Positions 42,601 to 50,009 of a DNA stretch of 64,000 bases are shown in pieces. The stretch is from Flavobacterium sp. CYK-55. GTDB taxonomy: Bacteria > Bacteroidota > Bacteroidia > Flavobacteriales > Flavobacteriaceae. Each line of letters opens with the position of its first letter. Position 1 is the first letter of the stretch. The stretch is from positions 124,001 through 188,000 of the forward strand of contig NZ_JAHCDK010000002.1 of NCBI RefSeq assembly GCF_018413465.1, given 5' to 3'. The position numbers and the translations under genes were made by a program. The notes beneath the pieces were generated by a model, which saw nothing but the letters and a program-made list of their open reading frames with translations, ran no database searches and was not told the origin of the DNA.

Positions 42601-43211
42601 TCAACGGACGAAGCTCAGAATCTGAAGCCGAAAACCCGATTATGAAAACCGAAGAACAACAATACATTCACTACAACAAAGCCAGCGTAGTTTTGTATTA
42701 TCTCAAAGAAATGATTGGCGAAAAGCAAGTCAACCAAGCCATGAAAAACTTAATTGCGCAATACGGTTATCAAAAACCGCCGTTCCCGACTTCTATTGAT
42801 GCGGTCAATGAATTCAAAAAAGTAACCCCGCCGCATTTGCAATATCTCATTGGCGATTTGTTTGAAAACATCACGCTGTTCTCTAACCGAATGCTCGAAG
42901 CCAGCAGTGAGAAAACCAAAGATGGCTATCAAGTAACACTCAAGGTTTCCTGCGAGAAATTCCGTGCCAATGCCAAAGGAAAAGAAACCAAAATTCCGGT
43001 GGCTGATTATATTGATGTGGGCGTTTTTGCAGAACCCACCGATGATAAAAATCTCGGAAAACCTCTGGTTTATCAGCGCATTAAAATCACGAAAAAAGAC
43101 AATACTTTCCAGTTTTTCACGAAAGTAAAACCGTATCAGGCAGGCATTGACCCGTATAATTACTTAATTGATCGCGTGCCCGATGACAATGTCAAGAAAG
43201 TTGACAACTAA
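39627..43211 (+). CDS. ABC permease fused to an M1 family aminopeptidase-like domain
   Basis: A 1194-residue fusion. Residues 1-580 are a duplicated ABC-2 permease, two blocks of about six helices (first from WKFIRYELNYWIKTPMIW, second from WALIKIESKAIIKNPVY). From about 620 to the end is a gluzincin peptidase of the M1 family: HEMGH at 936-940 and Glu960 in MSEGFAQYSALMVMEKEYG are the zinc ligands, with Glu937 catalytic. The usual GAMEN motif is replaced near 900 by PYSESIGF. The peptidase is probably extracytoplasmic, tethered to the transporter. Known as a Bacteroidota fusion family; the substrate is unknown. Confidence 0.92.
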   Translation: MWKFIRYELNYWIKTPMIWIFMFIYALFTFFATASDNVVIGGVAGSMFKNAPYQIQNYYEIMSIVCLLMTTAFMNATANRDFEYDMHAFIFSSPIKKSDYFFGKFIGAAIVSVIPALGISIGTLLAPLLAPIFDMAPAERFGEIYWSAHLFGLINFAIPNVIISGVLIFALAILFRNSIVSFVGSMLMLVLYIVSSSYSDNIHTEWLANLVDPFGIRPYDTLTKYFTADEKNHTVVTLTGDLLMNRLVWLAISLLILVLIYRRFSFNTKNEKAVKVAKIKKAEAAPTLSQQIFLPTSAGQFSFKTLWALIKIESKAIIKNPVYVSLVLIGLILLIVNFTELEDHFGTKRYTVTYLMVDNIVDAYTMFMYGFIAFYTGMLVWKERDAKINEIQDATPVKTTMLFVSKVIAIMFSIALVYLFAIILAMITQTLNGYTHFELDVYFKSLLVIRMIKLSFLVVLSLLFHYLINNRYIAWFSFIAFTIVNSFIWSLLELNSNMLAFGHMPNIEYSDMNGFGPFVPGIIGFSLYWGLFCALLCLVIVGFYIRGKEEQISQRWQNARDYFKKHSALSLVTVIMFGLCAGYVYYNTKVLNTYETSKESENKRVSYEKKYKKYENLVQPRFYKFDYTIDLFPEDRAVQIQAIAWAQNRTQQPISSLHLTLPDIAKNYSVKINGAQLKSNDQELHYQIYELKKPLMPQDSIQVIISFKKESPGFENEVSFTKLTQNGTFFNNADFMPGIGYDRNYEISNKNKRAKLKLPVRQRMAKLDENNLKARGNTYVSTDSDWVDVRTTISTSADQIAVAPGSLIKSWSQNNRKYFTYQLDHKSLNFYSFISAKYQVAKRNWNGISLEVYYDAAHKYNVENMLKSMQRSLEYYTQNFGPYMHKQCRIIEFPRYESFAQAFPGTMPYSESIGFITDLREVDQNAVDMVFYVVAHEMGHQYWAHQVCGANMQGSEMMSEGFAQYSALMVMEKEYGRDKMKKFLEYEMDDYLNGRSSESEAENPIMKTEEQQYIHYNKASVVLYYLKEMIGEKQVNQAMKNLIAQYGYQKPPFPTSIDAVNEFKKVTPPHLQYLIGDLFENITLFSNRMLEASSEKTKDGYQVTLKVSCEKFRANAKGKETKIPVADYIDVGVFAEPTDDKNLGKPLVYQRIKITKKDNTFQFFTKVKPYQAGIDPYNYLIDRVPDDNVKKVDN

Positions 43212-43223
43212 ACAAACAAGCCG

Positions 43224-43257
43224 AAACATCCCAACCAAAAATTGGGATGTTTTTTTA
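43224..43257 (+). terminator. Terminator after the permease-peptidase gene
   Basis: Stem AAACATCCCAA / TTGGGATGTTT with a T-rich tail. The tail is immediately followed by the -7 box TATCTTTG. Confidence 0.85.
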
Positions 43258-43263
43258 TCTTTG
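43256..43263 (+). promoter_or_regulatory. -7 box of the third DUF2807 gene
   Basis: TATCTTTG overlapping the terminator tail, 14 nt before the ATG at 43278. Confidence 0.5.
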
Positions 43264-43277
43264 AAAAAATTTACACC

Positions 43278-44108
43278 ATGAAAAAAATAGTCAGCCTTTT
43301 GTTTCTGTTCAGTACCGTTGCTTTGGGTCAGCAAAAAGAAAAATTAAAAGGTTCTAAAATAGTCACCATCACCCAAAAAGAAATTGAAGAATTCGAGAAC
43401 GTTGAAGTTGATGACAATCTTGAAATCTTCTTGATCAAAGGCGACAAATCAAGCGTTGAAATCGAGGCCGATGACAATCTGCACCAAACCATTGATGTAG
43501 TTTCAGCCGGAAATACGCTCAGACTATCTACCAATCGTCAGATATCAAGCGCTAAAAAGTATTCGGTGCGCGTTACTTATACCGATCAATTCAAAATGCT
43601 CACGGCCAAAGGCGATGCCAATATTACTGCGTTGGCCGATTTGAATTTACCGCATTTTACCTTCAAGATTCACGACAATGTGCGTTTGTATGCCAATGTC
43701 AACGCCAAAAAATTCAATTTGCTGGCCGACGAAAAATCTAAAACCGAGCTCAATTTAAAGTCAGAAGACGCCAGCATTGAACTCAGCAAAAACGCCCACA
43801 TCAAAGCGCTTATTGCGGCCACGCAAATGAAGTTTGACATGTATCAAAAAACCAAAGCCGAAATCGAGGGCGATGTGATTGATTTTAGACTGCGCATGGA
43901 CAATGACTCAGAATTTATCGGCGCCAAACTCAGCACCAAAAATACCGAACTCGTTGCCGAAGGCTTTGCTGATTGCAGCATCAATGTCGGCACCAAACTC
44001 ATCCTCGACGCCAAAGGAAAATCAGAAGTTGACTTATACGGCGAACAAAAAATCGAAATCAAAAACTTTTTAGACAACGCTGTTTTAAGAAAAAAACCAA
44101 TCAAATAA
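43278..44108 (+). CDS. Secreted DUF2807 protein 3
   Basis: A 276-residue protein, ATG at 43278 (MKKIVSLLFLFSTVALGQ, signal peptide). The longer frame from 43242 overlaps the terminator. The DUF2807 start is TQKEIEEFENVEVDDNLEIF, followed by beta-helix rungs (KMLTAKGDANITALADLNLP, SIELSKNAHIKAL). The C-terminus is basic (AVLRKKPIK). Its own terminator and -7 box upstream indicate separate transcription from the permease-peptidase gene. Paralogous to the DUF2807 genes at 34.1 and 37.0 kb, with little sequence identity. Confidence 0.85.
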   Translation: MKKIVSLLFLFSTVALGQQKEKLKGSKIVTITQKEIEEFENVEVDDNLEIFLIKGDKSSVEIEADDNLHQTIDVVSAGNTLRLSTNRQISSAKKYSVRVTYTDQFKMLTAKGDANITALADLNLPHFTFKIHDNVRLYANVNAKKFNLLADEKSKTELNLKSEDASIELSKNAHIKALIAATQMKFDMYQKTKAEIEGDVIDFRLRMDNDSEFIGAKLSTKNTELVAEGFADCSINVGTKLILDAKGKSEVDLYGEQKIEIKNFLDNAVLRKKPIK

Positions 44109-44441
44109 GTGGTTTTTTAGGTGTAAAAAGTTGAGTATGTTTAAAAAGTTTAGTTGAAAGTTTCGTGTAACCAACAACTGAAAACCAATAACTAATTCCA
44201 TTTATTTCTGGGCGCCTTTTCCGGCTGTTCGCTGCAAGATTCTTCCCAAACCTTTTTCATACTGGGCTTTAAAAGCGCTTCTAAAGTCGCGTTTTTCAGC
44301 CGGTATTCAATAAGGTTTGTGCGCGAATGCTTTTCGCTGCCATCCTGGGCGCTCACGTATCGCTGAACATCATCTGTCAAAACAAAAAAAGGGTTCCGCC
44401 GAAACAAAACCCATTTTCATATCTTGAAGTTATATACTTGT
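44109..44441. other. Intergenic region between DUF2807 and trxB
   Basis: No gene. A short AT-rich segment is followed by the long Flavo-1-like copy F and by about 90 nt before the trxB stop codon without recognisable structure. Confidence 0.7.
44211..44353 (-). ncRNA. Flavo-1-like structured element, copy F (long form)
   Basis: Minus strand: outer stem GCGCC / GGCGC, AGGATGGCAGCG near the 5' end and GCAGCGAACAGCCGG near the 3' end. The interior is about 90 nt, against 30-40 in the short copies. Confidence 0.65.
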
Positions 44442-45392
44442 TTATCCTTCTAAAGCAGCCAAGTAACGCTCGGCATCCAAAGCCGCCATACAACCGGTTC
44501 CGGCAGCAGTAATCGCCTGACGATATACATGATCAGCGGCATCACCGGCCACAAAAACACCCGGAACATTGGTTTTAGAACTGCCCGGTACATTAATTAT
44601 ATATCCGGTTTCATCAAGTTTTATATAATCTTTAAAAATACCTGTATTGGGTTGGTGACCAATGGCTACAAAAAACCCGGTTGCCGGAATTTCTTGCTCA
44701 GCACCTGTAGCATTGTTTTTTACTTTTACAGCGTTTACTACTTGACCATCGCCCAAAACCTCAACAGTTGAAGTGTTGAGTAAAATATCAATATTTTCGG
44801 TTTTGCGCACGCGTTCTTCCATGATGCGTGAGGCTCTGAATTTATCGGTACGCACGAGCATAGTTACTTTTTTGCACAGTTTTGACAAATAATGCGCTTC
44901 TTCACAAGCTGAATCACCCGCACCTACAATCACCACTTCTTGGTTGCGATAAAAGAAACCGTCGCAAACCGCACAAGCCGAAACGCCTCCGCCCATTTGC
45001 AAATAATGTTGCTCTGAAGGTAATCCTAAATATTTAGCCGAAGCGCCTGTTGAAATAATCACCGTCTGACAGTGGATTTCTTGCGTTTCATTGACCCAAA
45101 CTTTGTGAATCGGACCAGAAAAATCAACCTTCGTGATCCATCCGTCGCGCACATCGGTACCAAAACGTTGGGCTTGTTGTTGCAATTGCACCATCATTTC
45201 AGGGCCGGTAACACCGTCAGGATAACCCGGAAAATTCTCAACTTCATTGGTGGTTGTGAGCTGACCGCCGGGTTGTGAACCTTGGTACAAAACCGGGTAC
45301 ATGTTGGCGCGTGCAGCATATATGGCCGCGGTATAACCCGCAGGACCTGAGCCTATAATCAGGCATTTTACTTTTTCTATAGATTCTGACAT
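44442..45392 (-). CDS. trxB: Thioredoxin-disulfide reductase
   Basis: A 316-residue flavoenzyme that reduces thioredoxin with NADPH. The FAD-binding motif is GSGPAGYTAAIYAAR, the redox pair Cys140/Cys143 in ACAVCDG, the NADPH-binding GAGDSACEEAHYL, and the closing GVFVAGDAAD. The length and order match bacterial TrxB. Monocistronic; a -7 box lies 33 nt upstream. Confidence 0.96.
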   Translation of the reverse strand: MSESIEKVKCLIIGSGPAGYTAAIYAARANMYPVLYQGSQPGGQLTTTNEVENFPGYPDGVTGPEMMVQLQQQAQRFGTDVRDGWITKVDFSGPIHKVWVNETQEIHCQTVIISTGASAKYLGLPSEQHYLQMGGGVSACAVCDGFFYRNQEVVIVGAGDSACEEAHYLSKLCKKVTMLVRTDKFRASRIMEERVRKTENIDILLNTSTVEVLGDGQVVNAVKVKNNATGAEQEIPATGFFVAIGHQPNTGIFKDYIKLDETGYIINVPGSSKTNVPGVFVAGDAADHVYRQAITAAGTGCMAALDAERYLAALEG

Positions 45393-45424
45393 ATCAGTGC
45401 TTTTAAAATTGAAATTTAGGTGCG

Positions 45425-45432
45425 CAAATGTA
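45425..45432 (-). promoter_or_regulatory. -7 box of trxB
   Basis: TACATTTG on the minus strand, 32 nt before the ATG. Confidence 0.5.
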
Positions 45433-45512
45433 AAATTTATTAAGTAGAATACTTACTTTGAAAATCCTAAAAATCAATTTTAAAATAATTTTTATTTATT
45501 TAGATAAAACCT

Positions 45513-45542
45513 TTTGTCAGAAATAATTTAATTCTATATTTG
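45513..45542 (+). promoter_or_regulatory. Promoter of tRNA-Pro
   Basis: TTTG at 45513-45516 and TATATTTG at 45535-45542, 18 nt apart; the tRNA starts 9 nt later. A full consensus promoter. Confidence 0.75.
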
Positions 45543-45551
45543 CAGCCGCTT

Positions 45552-45626
45552 CGGGGTGTAGCGTAGCCCGGTCATCGCGCCTGGTTTGGGACCAGGAGGT
45601 CGCAGGTTCGAATCCTGCCACCCCGA
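45552..45626 (+). tRNA. tRNA-Pro (UGG anticodon)
   Basis: Acceptor stem CGGGGTG / CACCCCG, anticodon stem CCTGG / CCAGG around TTTGGGA, giving anticodon UGG for CCA-type proline codons, and a T-arm GCAGG-TTCGAAT-CCTGC. CCA is not encoded. A consensus promoter precedes it and a terminator follows. Confidence 0.96.
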
Positions 45627-45630
45627 CAGA

Positions 45631-45662
45631 AAATCCTTGCTTTTTCAAGCAAGGATTTTTTT
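45631..45662 (+). terminator. Terminator of tRNA-Pro
   Basis: Stem AAATCCTTGCTT / AAGCAAGGATTT with a short loop and T tract, 4 nt after the tRNA. Confidence 0.85.
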
Positions 45663-46519
45663 ATTAAAACAAAACCCAAGCTCGCTTGAGGTTTTGGAGA
45701 AATAAAAAAATCACCGTTTCGCCAGAAACGGCAGATTTTCTGAATCGACACCCCACACTCAGGATCACGCCAGTAATCCTGCCATTCCAAAACTTAGGTT
45801 AAAAAAAAGCCTGCGTAACTGCGAAGCAGTGCAGCATAAAAAAACGAAATTGCGCAAGCAGTTGAGTTGCGAAGCAATTAAACCGCGCCAACAGTTGAGT
45901 TAAAATCTTTACAAAAATCCAAAATCAAAGCTTTAAAAAAAACGAAACCTCTCAAGCAGTTGAGTTGCGAAGCAATTGAATTGCGCCAGCAGTTAAGTTG
46001 TTGGAAACCCAAAACAACGCGCAAATCGAAACTCAAATTCGAAATTATTTCCCGAAAACCAATCAAAATATCTTGTTACAATTTTTATCTAAAAACCAAT
46101 TTGCAACAACTACTGTTGCAATTCAGAAATAAAAAAACGACTTGCAACAACTTTGTGTCAATTTTTTTAAAAATTTTATTTTGACACAAAAGTTGTGTCA
46201 TTTTTTATTTTTCAAAAAAAATGACACGTTTTAACAAATCAAAAAACAGTTTGAACTTCCAATCGTTTCATTCAAATTATTTTTAAAAACTAAAAAGTTA
46301 CGCCGAGGAAAATCGAAATCTACAAGCGAAGGGGCTTCTAACAACAGCGCATAAAACACAATTACTTGATTTTATATGCTTTATGAATGCTTTCACGTAA
46401 AATTTTATCTTAAAAGAGTATACGCTGTTCGGCAATATTCACCTAAGACTACACGACGTTACGGAGTAATTGAGTTGTGAAGCAATTGACCTACGAAACA
46501 AAAAATCAACAACCAAAAC
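45663..46519. other. Gene-poor AT-rich region after tRNA-Pro, 0.85 kb
   Basis: No supported gene. Four small hairpins share a GAA triloop (45818-45830 ACTGC-GAA-GCAGT; 45865-45879, 45963-45977 and 46473-46487 AGTTGY-GAA-GCAATT). A cluster of inverted repeats at 46101-46230 follows. Ten bases at 45770-45780 (AATCCTGCCA) repeat the tRNA 3' part, too little to call an attachment site. The region may be a decayed gene or element, but nothing coding survives. Confidence 0.6.
46101..46230. repeat. Cluster of inverted repeats around TTGTGTCA
   Basis: TTGCAACA / TGTTGCAA (46101-46121, loop 5); TTTGTGTCAA (46152-46161) / TTGACACAAA (46181-46190); TGACACAA / TTGTGTCA (46182-46200, loop AAG) followed by TTTTTTATTTTT; and TGTCATTTTTT with AAAAAAATGACA. 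The half-site TGACACAA is shared by overlapping alternative hairpins. Confidence 0.7.
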
Positions 46520-47512
46520 CTACCACCTTACCACCTGCTCAACCCAAACTAGCCCATTCAGAGACATCTTCACCCAATAAACCCCACGCACCAAACCACT
46601 CAAATCAATCATGGACGCTCCTTCAGCTACCAAAACTTTTTGCCCCAAAGTATTAAAAACGCTCATTTGCATTGACTTAGAAACGTCTACTCCTTTTACT
46701 TCAACCCAACCCTCGGTCGGATTCGGAACCAACTCCATTTTCTCTTTTACCATATTGCCAACGCCTAAATTCGGGCAAATACTCGTTTCAAAAAGATTTT
46801 TAAAATGACTGTAAATTTCAGGAGTAGAAATATTCGCCAGGGCATAATAGCAACCCGAAGTATTTCCGTTGTGACAGCCGCCTATCGGAACCACCGTTTC
46901 AATGTTGGTAGCATTCAGATATGAATCGGGAATTTGGGTCATATAAGCGCGAAAACCATCGCCCGGCAAACCGTGAATATACAGGCTGTCGTTGCAAGTA
47001 TAAATTTGATACCAATGACTCCACATAGAGCCAAACCACAAAGTCCAATTCAAACCGTCGTCATCAGAATAAACCACTCGTGACTGATAATAATTGTCAA
47101 ACAAATAAATGCGCTGATTGATGATTTGAATTTGGTTGATGCTGTCGGCTGTATCATCGGTTAAGTTGCTGATTACCGGCATAACTGGCGTGATGAGTTG
47201 CCAAGTGTTTCCGGAATCATCTGTGCGGTAAAGTTGCGTTGACGCACCAATATATCGGCTGCCAACCAAAACAAACCAACTGTCAATATCTATAAAATCA
47301 AAATCGCGGATGTAATAATTGGGCTGGTCTGTAATGGCAAAATCGCGAATGAGCGATAGTTGATCTTGGACATTGTGATACACTTTTGTTCGGCCAACAG
47401 TAATCTTGGTATTGTTTAATTCATAATGAGTAGAATCGTTGATAGAAAACCAACGCTGGGCATACATATTTGCACTTAGGAGGAATAAAAAAATAAAGCA
47501 GTACTTTTTCAT
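46520..47512 (-). CDS. T9SS type A sorting domain-containing secreted protein with BNR-like repeats
   Basis: A 330-residue protein. Signal peptide MKKYCFIFLFLLSANMYAQ. The central part has two BNR/Asp-box-like motifs, TDDSGNTW and SDDDGLNW, as in WD/sialidase-type propellers. The last 75 residues form a type A C-terminal sorting domain (LVPNPTEGWVEVKG, FNTLGQKVL, GVYWVKMSL), which directs export through the type IX system and cleavage or anchoring at the surface. Few blades are visible for a full propeller, so the fold may be partial. The ligand is unknown. No partner genes adjacent. Confidence 0.88.
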   Translation of the reverse strand: MKKYCFIFLFLLSANMYAQRWFSINDSTHYELNNTKITVGRTKVYHNVQDQLSLIRDFAITDQPNYYIRDFDFIDIDSWFVLVGSRYIGASTQLYRTDDSGNTWQLITPVMPVISNLTDDTADSINQIQIINQRIYLFDNYYQSRVVYSDDDGLNWTLWFGSMWSHWYQIYTCNDSLYIHGLPGDGFRAYMTQIPDSYLNATNIETVVPIGGCHNGNTSGCYYALANISTPEIYSHFKNLFETSICPNLGVGNMVKEKMELVPNPTEGWVEVKGVDVSKSMQMSVFNTLGQKVLVAEGASMIDLSGLVRGVYWVKMSLNGLVWVEQVVRW

Positions 47513-47895
47513 AGAGGATTTTAGATTAGAATCTTGGGAAGATTAAAGATAAACAAGTTAAAGATAAAGCAATTCGTTTTGAGCTAATTAGAGGCAATTA
47601 CTTATTAAATGCCAACACTGACAAAGTATTTGAATTCATATTTAATGTACACGCCCCGCAGCCCCGATGGAAATAAAAAGCCGCTGCCGACTCAAGCGGT
47701 GGTTTTGCCGTTGTTGGCGGGCGACCTCAGAAGCCCCGACAAGACCGAGCAAAACCCCGATTTAGGCCAAGCGCTTGTATGGACAGCGGGAAAATGCTGC
47801 CCTAACAAACAATCGAAAAACTGTTCAAAACTTGGTTTTCATTTCCGGCTGGAATTCATACCTTTGCACACGTTTTTAAAAAGCAGTAGTTGTTT
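47513..47895. other. Intergenic region between the T9SS cargo and glycosyltransferase genes
   Basis: No gene. It holds the long Flavo-1-like copy I and about 90 nt of AT-rich leader before the glycosyltransferase; an open frame across copy I is judged non-coding because it follows the structured element. Confidence 0.65.
47658..47802 (+). ncRNA. Flavo-1-like structured element, copy I (long form)
   Basis: Outer stem GCAGC / GCTGC, CCCCGATGG at the 5' side and ACAGCGGGAAAATGCTGCCC at the 3' side, enclosing about 100 nt with an internal hairpin CCGCT / AGCGG and several G- and C-rich blocks. Largest copy in the window. Confidence 0.6.
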
Positions 47896-49005
47896 ATGTT
47901 AACCGTTTTATTTTTTGCTTTTATTGGTGTAGTAGTCATTCAGTTTCTGTATTATGTAATTATTTTCGGAAAGTTTGCCTATGTAAAATGGCAGGGCAGC
48001 AATCCGAAGAAAGTGCCCATTTCAGTGATTGTTTGCGCTAAAAACGAAGAAGAAAACGTAACCAAGTTTGTTCCGATTTTGGCCGAGCAAGATTATCCGG
48101 ATTACGAAATCATTTTGATTGACGATGCTTCAAGCGACAATACTTTGGAGATTTTTGAAGAATTTGAAAAACGATATGACAAAGTTCGTTTGGTAAAAGT
48201 TGAAAACAACGAAGCCTTTTGGGGCAACAAAAAATTTGCGTTGACTTTGGGCATCAAAGCCGCTAAAAAAGAGTATTTACTTTTTACCGATGCCGATTGT
48301 TACCCAACTTCAAAAGATTGGATTCGCGAGATGAGCTCACAATTTACCGCTGAAAAAACGATTGTTTTGGGTTATGGCGCTTATGAAAAAATCTCAGGTT
48401 CGTTTTTGAATAAATTGATTCGCTTTGAAACTCTACTCACAGCAGTTCAGTATTTCTCATGGGCCAAAGCCGGACGTCCTTATATGGGCGTGGGCCGAAA
48501 CTTGGCATATAAACGAGAAGAGTTTTTTAAAGTAAACGGATTTATTGATCACATGAAAATCCGCTCGGGTGACGACGATTTGTTCATCAACCAAGCGGCC
48601 AAAGGAAGCAACACAACGATTTGTTATTCGCCCGATAGTTTTACCTATTCAATGCCAAAAATATCGTTCAAAGAATGGTTTACGCAAAAACGCCGACACG
48701 TATCAACAGCACAATATTATAAATCATCGGATAAATTTCAGTTGGGCTTATTTTACTTTTCGCAACTGTTGTTTTTGATATTGTCCACCATATTGTTGGC
48801 TTTTCAGTTTCAGTGGATGATTGTTTTGGGCATCGTTGGATTTAGATATTTATTCTCGTGGATTACCCTCGGGCTCGCTGCCGGAAAACTGCGCGAAAAA
48901 GATGTAATGTATTGGTTTCCGTTTATCGAAATTATCTTGGTTGCGGTACAACTCAATGTGATGTTGACCAATACAGTATCAAAACCACCTGTTCATTGGA
49001 AGTAA
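47896..49005 (+). CDS. Membrane-associated glycosyltransferase family 2
   Basis: A 369-residue processive-type GT2. The ATG at 47896 (MLTVLFFAFIG) is chosen over a TTG two codons earlier. One N-terminal helix, then ISVIVCAKNEEENV, IDDASSDNTL, FTDADC (DxD), SGDDDLFINQA and QKRRH (QxxRW-like). Two or three C-terminal helices follow (about 285-365). Probably makes or modifies a cell-envelope glycan. The reading frame overlaps the start of the downstream sigma factor by 10 nt. Confidence 0.9.
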   Translation: MLTVLFFAFIGVVVIQFLYYVIIFGKFAYVKWQGSNPKKVPISVIVCAKNEEENVTKFVPILAEQDYPDYEIILIDDASSDNTLEIFEEFEKRYDKVRLVKVENNEAFWGNKKFALTLGIKAAKKEYLLFTDADCYPTSKDWIREMSSQFTAEKTIVLGYGAYEKISGSFLNKLIRFETLLTAVQYFSWAKAGRPYMGVGRNLAYKREEFFKVNGFIDHMKIRSGDDDLFINQAAKGSNTTICYSPDSFTYSMPKISFKEWFTQKRRHVSTAQYYKSSDKFQLGLFYFSQLLFLILSTILLAFQFQWMIVLGIVGFRYLFSWITLGLAAGKLREKDVMYWFPFIEIILVAVQLNVMLTNTVSKPPVHWK

Positions 49006-49547
49006 ACAAAAACATAGAACTGGCCAAGAAAGGTGATCAAGCTGCTTTTACTTATTTGCTTGACCATTATTGGAACGAGGTATATGGTTTTATGCTCAAA
49101 CGTACTGAGAACGAGACCGATACCGAAGACATTGTCATTGAAACCTTTGCCAAGGCTTTTGATAAAATTCACACGTATAATCCGGATTTTCAATTCAACA
49201 CTTGGCTCATTGCGATTGCTAAAAATGTACATATTGATATGTTGCGCAAACGCAAATCATCGTTGTCTGTTGACTTTTCAAACGAAGATGATTTTAGAGC
49301 CTACAATATAGCTGATACCGCTCCTTCAGCTGAAGACAAGATTATTACCGAGCAAAATTTATCAAACTTACTCAGTTGTATCAAAGAGCTCAAACCACAC
49401 TATCAAGAAGTAATTCAGCTTCGTTACTTTCAAGAATTGAGCTATCAAGAAATAGCCGATCAATTGAGCGAACCCCTCAACAACATTAAAATTAAGCTTT
49501 TAAGAGCCAAAAAACTATTGGCAGAAATTATCTTAAATAAACACTAA
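48996..49547 (+). CDS. RNA polymerase sigma-70 family factor, ECF-like
   Basis: A 183-residue sigma factor. No ATG occurs in the expected N-terminal region; a TTG at 48996 (EVNKNIELAKKGDQAAF follows) fits the family start and overlaps the glycosyltransferase stop, suggesting translational coupling. Region 2 is FTYLLDHYWNEVYGFMLKR to FNTWLIAIAKNVHIDMLRKR; region 4 is LKPHYQEVIQLRYFQELSYQ with the helix-turn-helix YQEIADQLSEPLNNIKIKLL. No anti-sigma gene is adjacent; the next gene encodes a small membrane protein, a candidate partner only by position. Confidence 0.9.
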   Translation: MEVNKNIELAKKGDQAAFTYLLDHYWNEVYGFMLKRTENETDTEDIVIETFAKAFDKIHTYNPDFQFNTWLIAIAKNVHIDMLRKRKSSLSVDFSNEDDFRAYNIADTAPSAEDKIITEQNLSNLLSCIKELKPHYQEVIQLRYFQELSYQEIADQLSEPLNNIKIKLLRAKKLLAEIILNKH

Positions 49548-49660
49548 CAATCCTGAAAGTGTTAAATTTTTTATTTCTGACAATATCGGCTAAAGTGTAG
49601 CCGTTTACTGCATAAAGAAATGTTTATGAGGTAAATTCTACCTAACCAAAAATTGCTATC

Positions 49661-49918
49661 ATGTTTCGCTTAAACCCGTTTTCTCACCCAAGGGTAAGTT
49701 CATTTTTTGAAGATAAAGATGAATCCACCTGCTCTATTCAGTGGCGTGCCCTGAATAATGAAACCACTTTATTGGCCTTCTGTTTAGTGTTATCACTAGT
49801 GGCCATGTTGCTCACTATTCCGCTTTTGGCCTCGAGTTTTGAGCCAGATTCGGCACATGAGTTCAACAAACATATTTTTCAAGTATCTGAGTTGCCCATC
49901 ACAACGCAAAACAATTAA
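49661..49918 (+). CDS. Small single-pass membrane protein, 85 residues
   Basis: An unrecognised protein with a polar N-terminus (MFRLNPFSHPRVSSFFEDKD), one hydrophobic helix (about 35-58, LLAFCLVLSLVAMLLTIPLL) and a short polar tail. The sigma-factor gene is 114 nt upstream and TonB 91 nt downstream, same strand. Topology resembles small anti-sigma or regulator proteins, but no sequence motif supports that. Confidence 0.6.
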   Translation: MFRLNPFSHPRVSSFFEDKDESTCSIQWRALNNETTLLAFCLVLSLVAMLLTIPLLASSFEPDSAHEFNKHIFQVSELPITTQNN

Positions 49919-50009
49919 TTCGTTTAGTTTAATTATACGAATAACGATAACCCTAAAATACTTCCGCCTATGAACCAGTAAATACTTAAACCACTAAAAA
50001 CTATTTATT

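Noticed and set aside
44327..44512. 61-residue plus-strand frame entering the trxB 3' end
   Set aside because: It starts inside Flavo-1-like copy F and overlaps trxB antisense.
45552..45790. Possible integration (attachment) site at tRNA-Pro
   Set aside because: Only a 10-nt match to the tRNA 3' part (AATCCTGCCA) is found downstream, and there is no integrase gene, second direct repeat or phage gene.
47609..47902. 97-residue plus-strand frame before the glycosyltransferase
   Set aside because: It is the translation of Flavo-1-like copy I plus flanks; proline/lysine-rich and without family resemblance.
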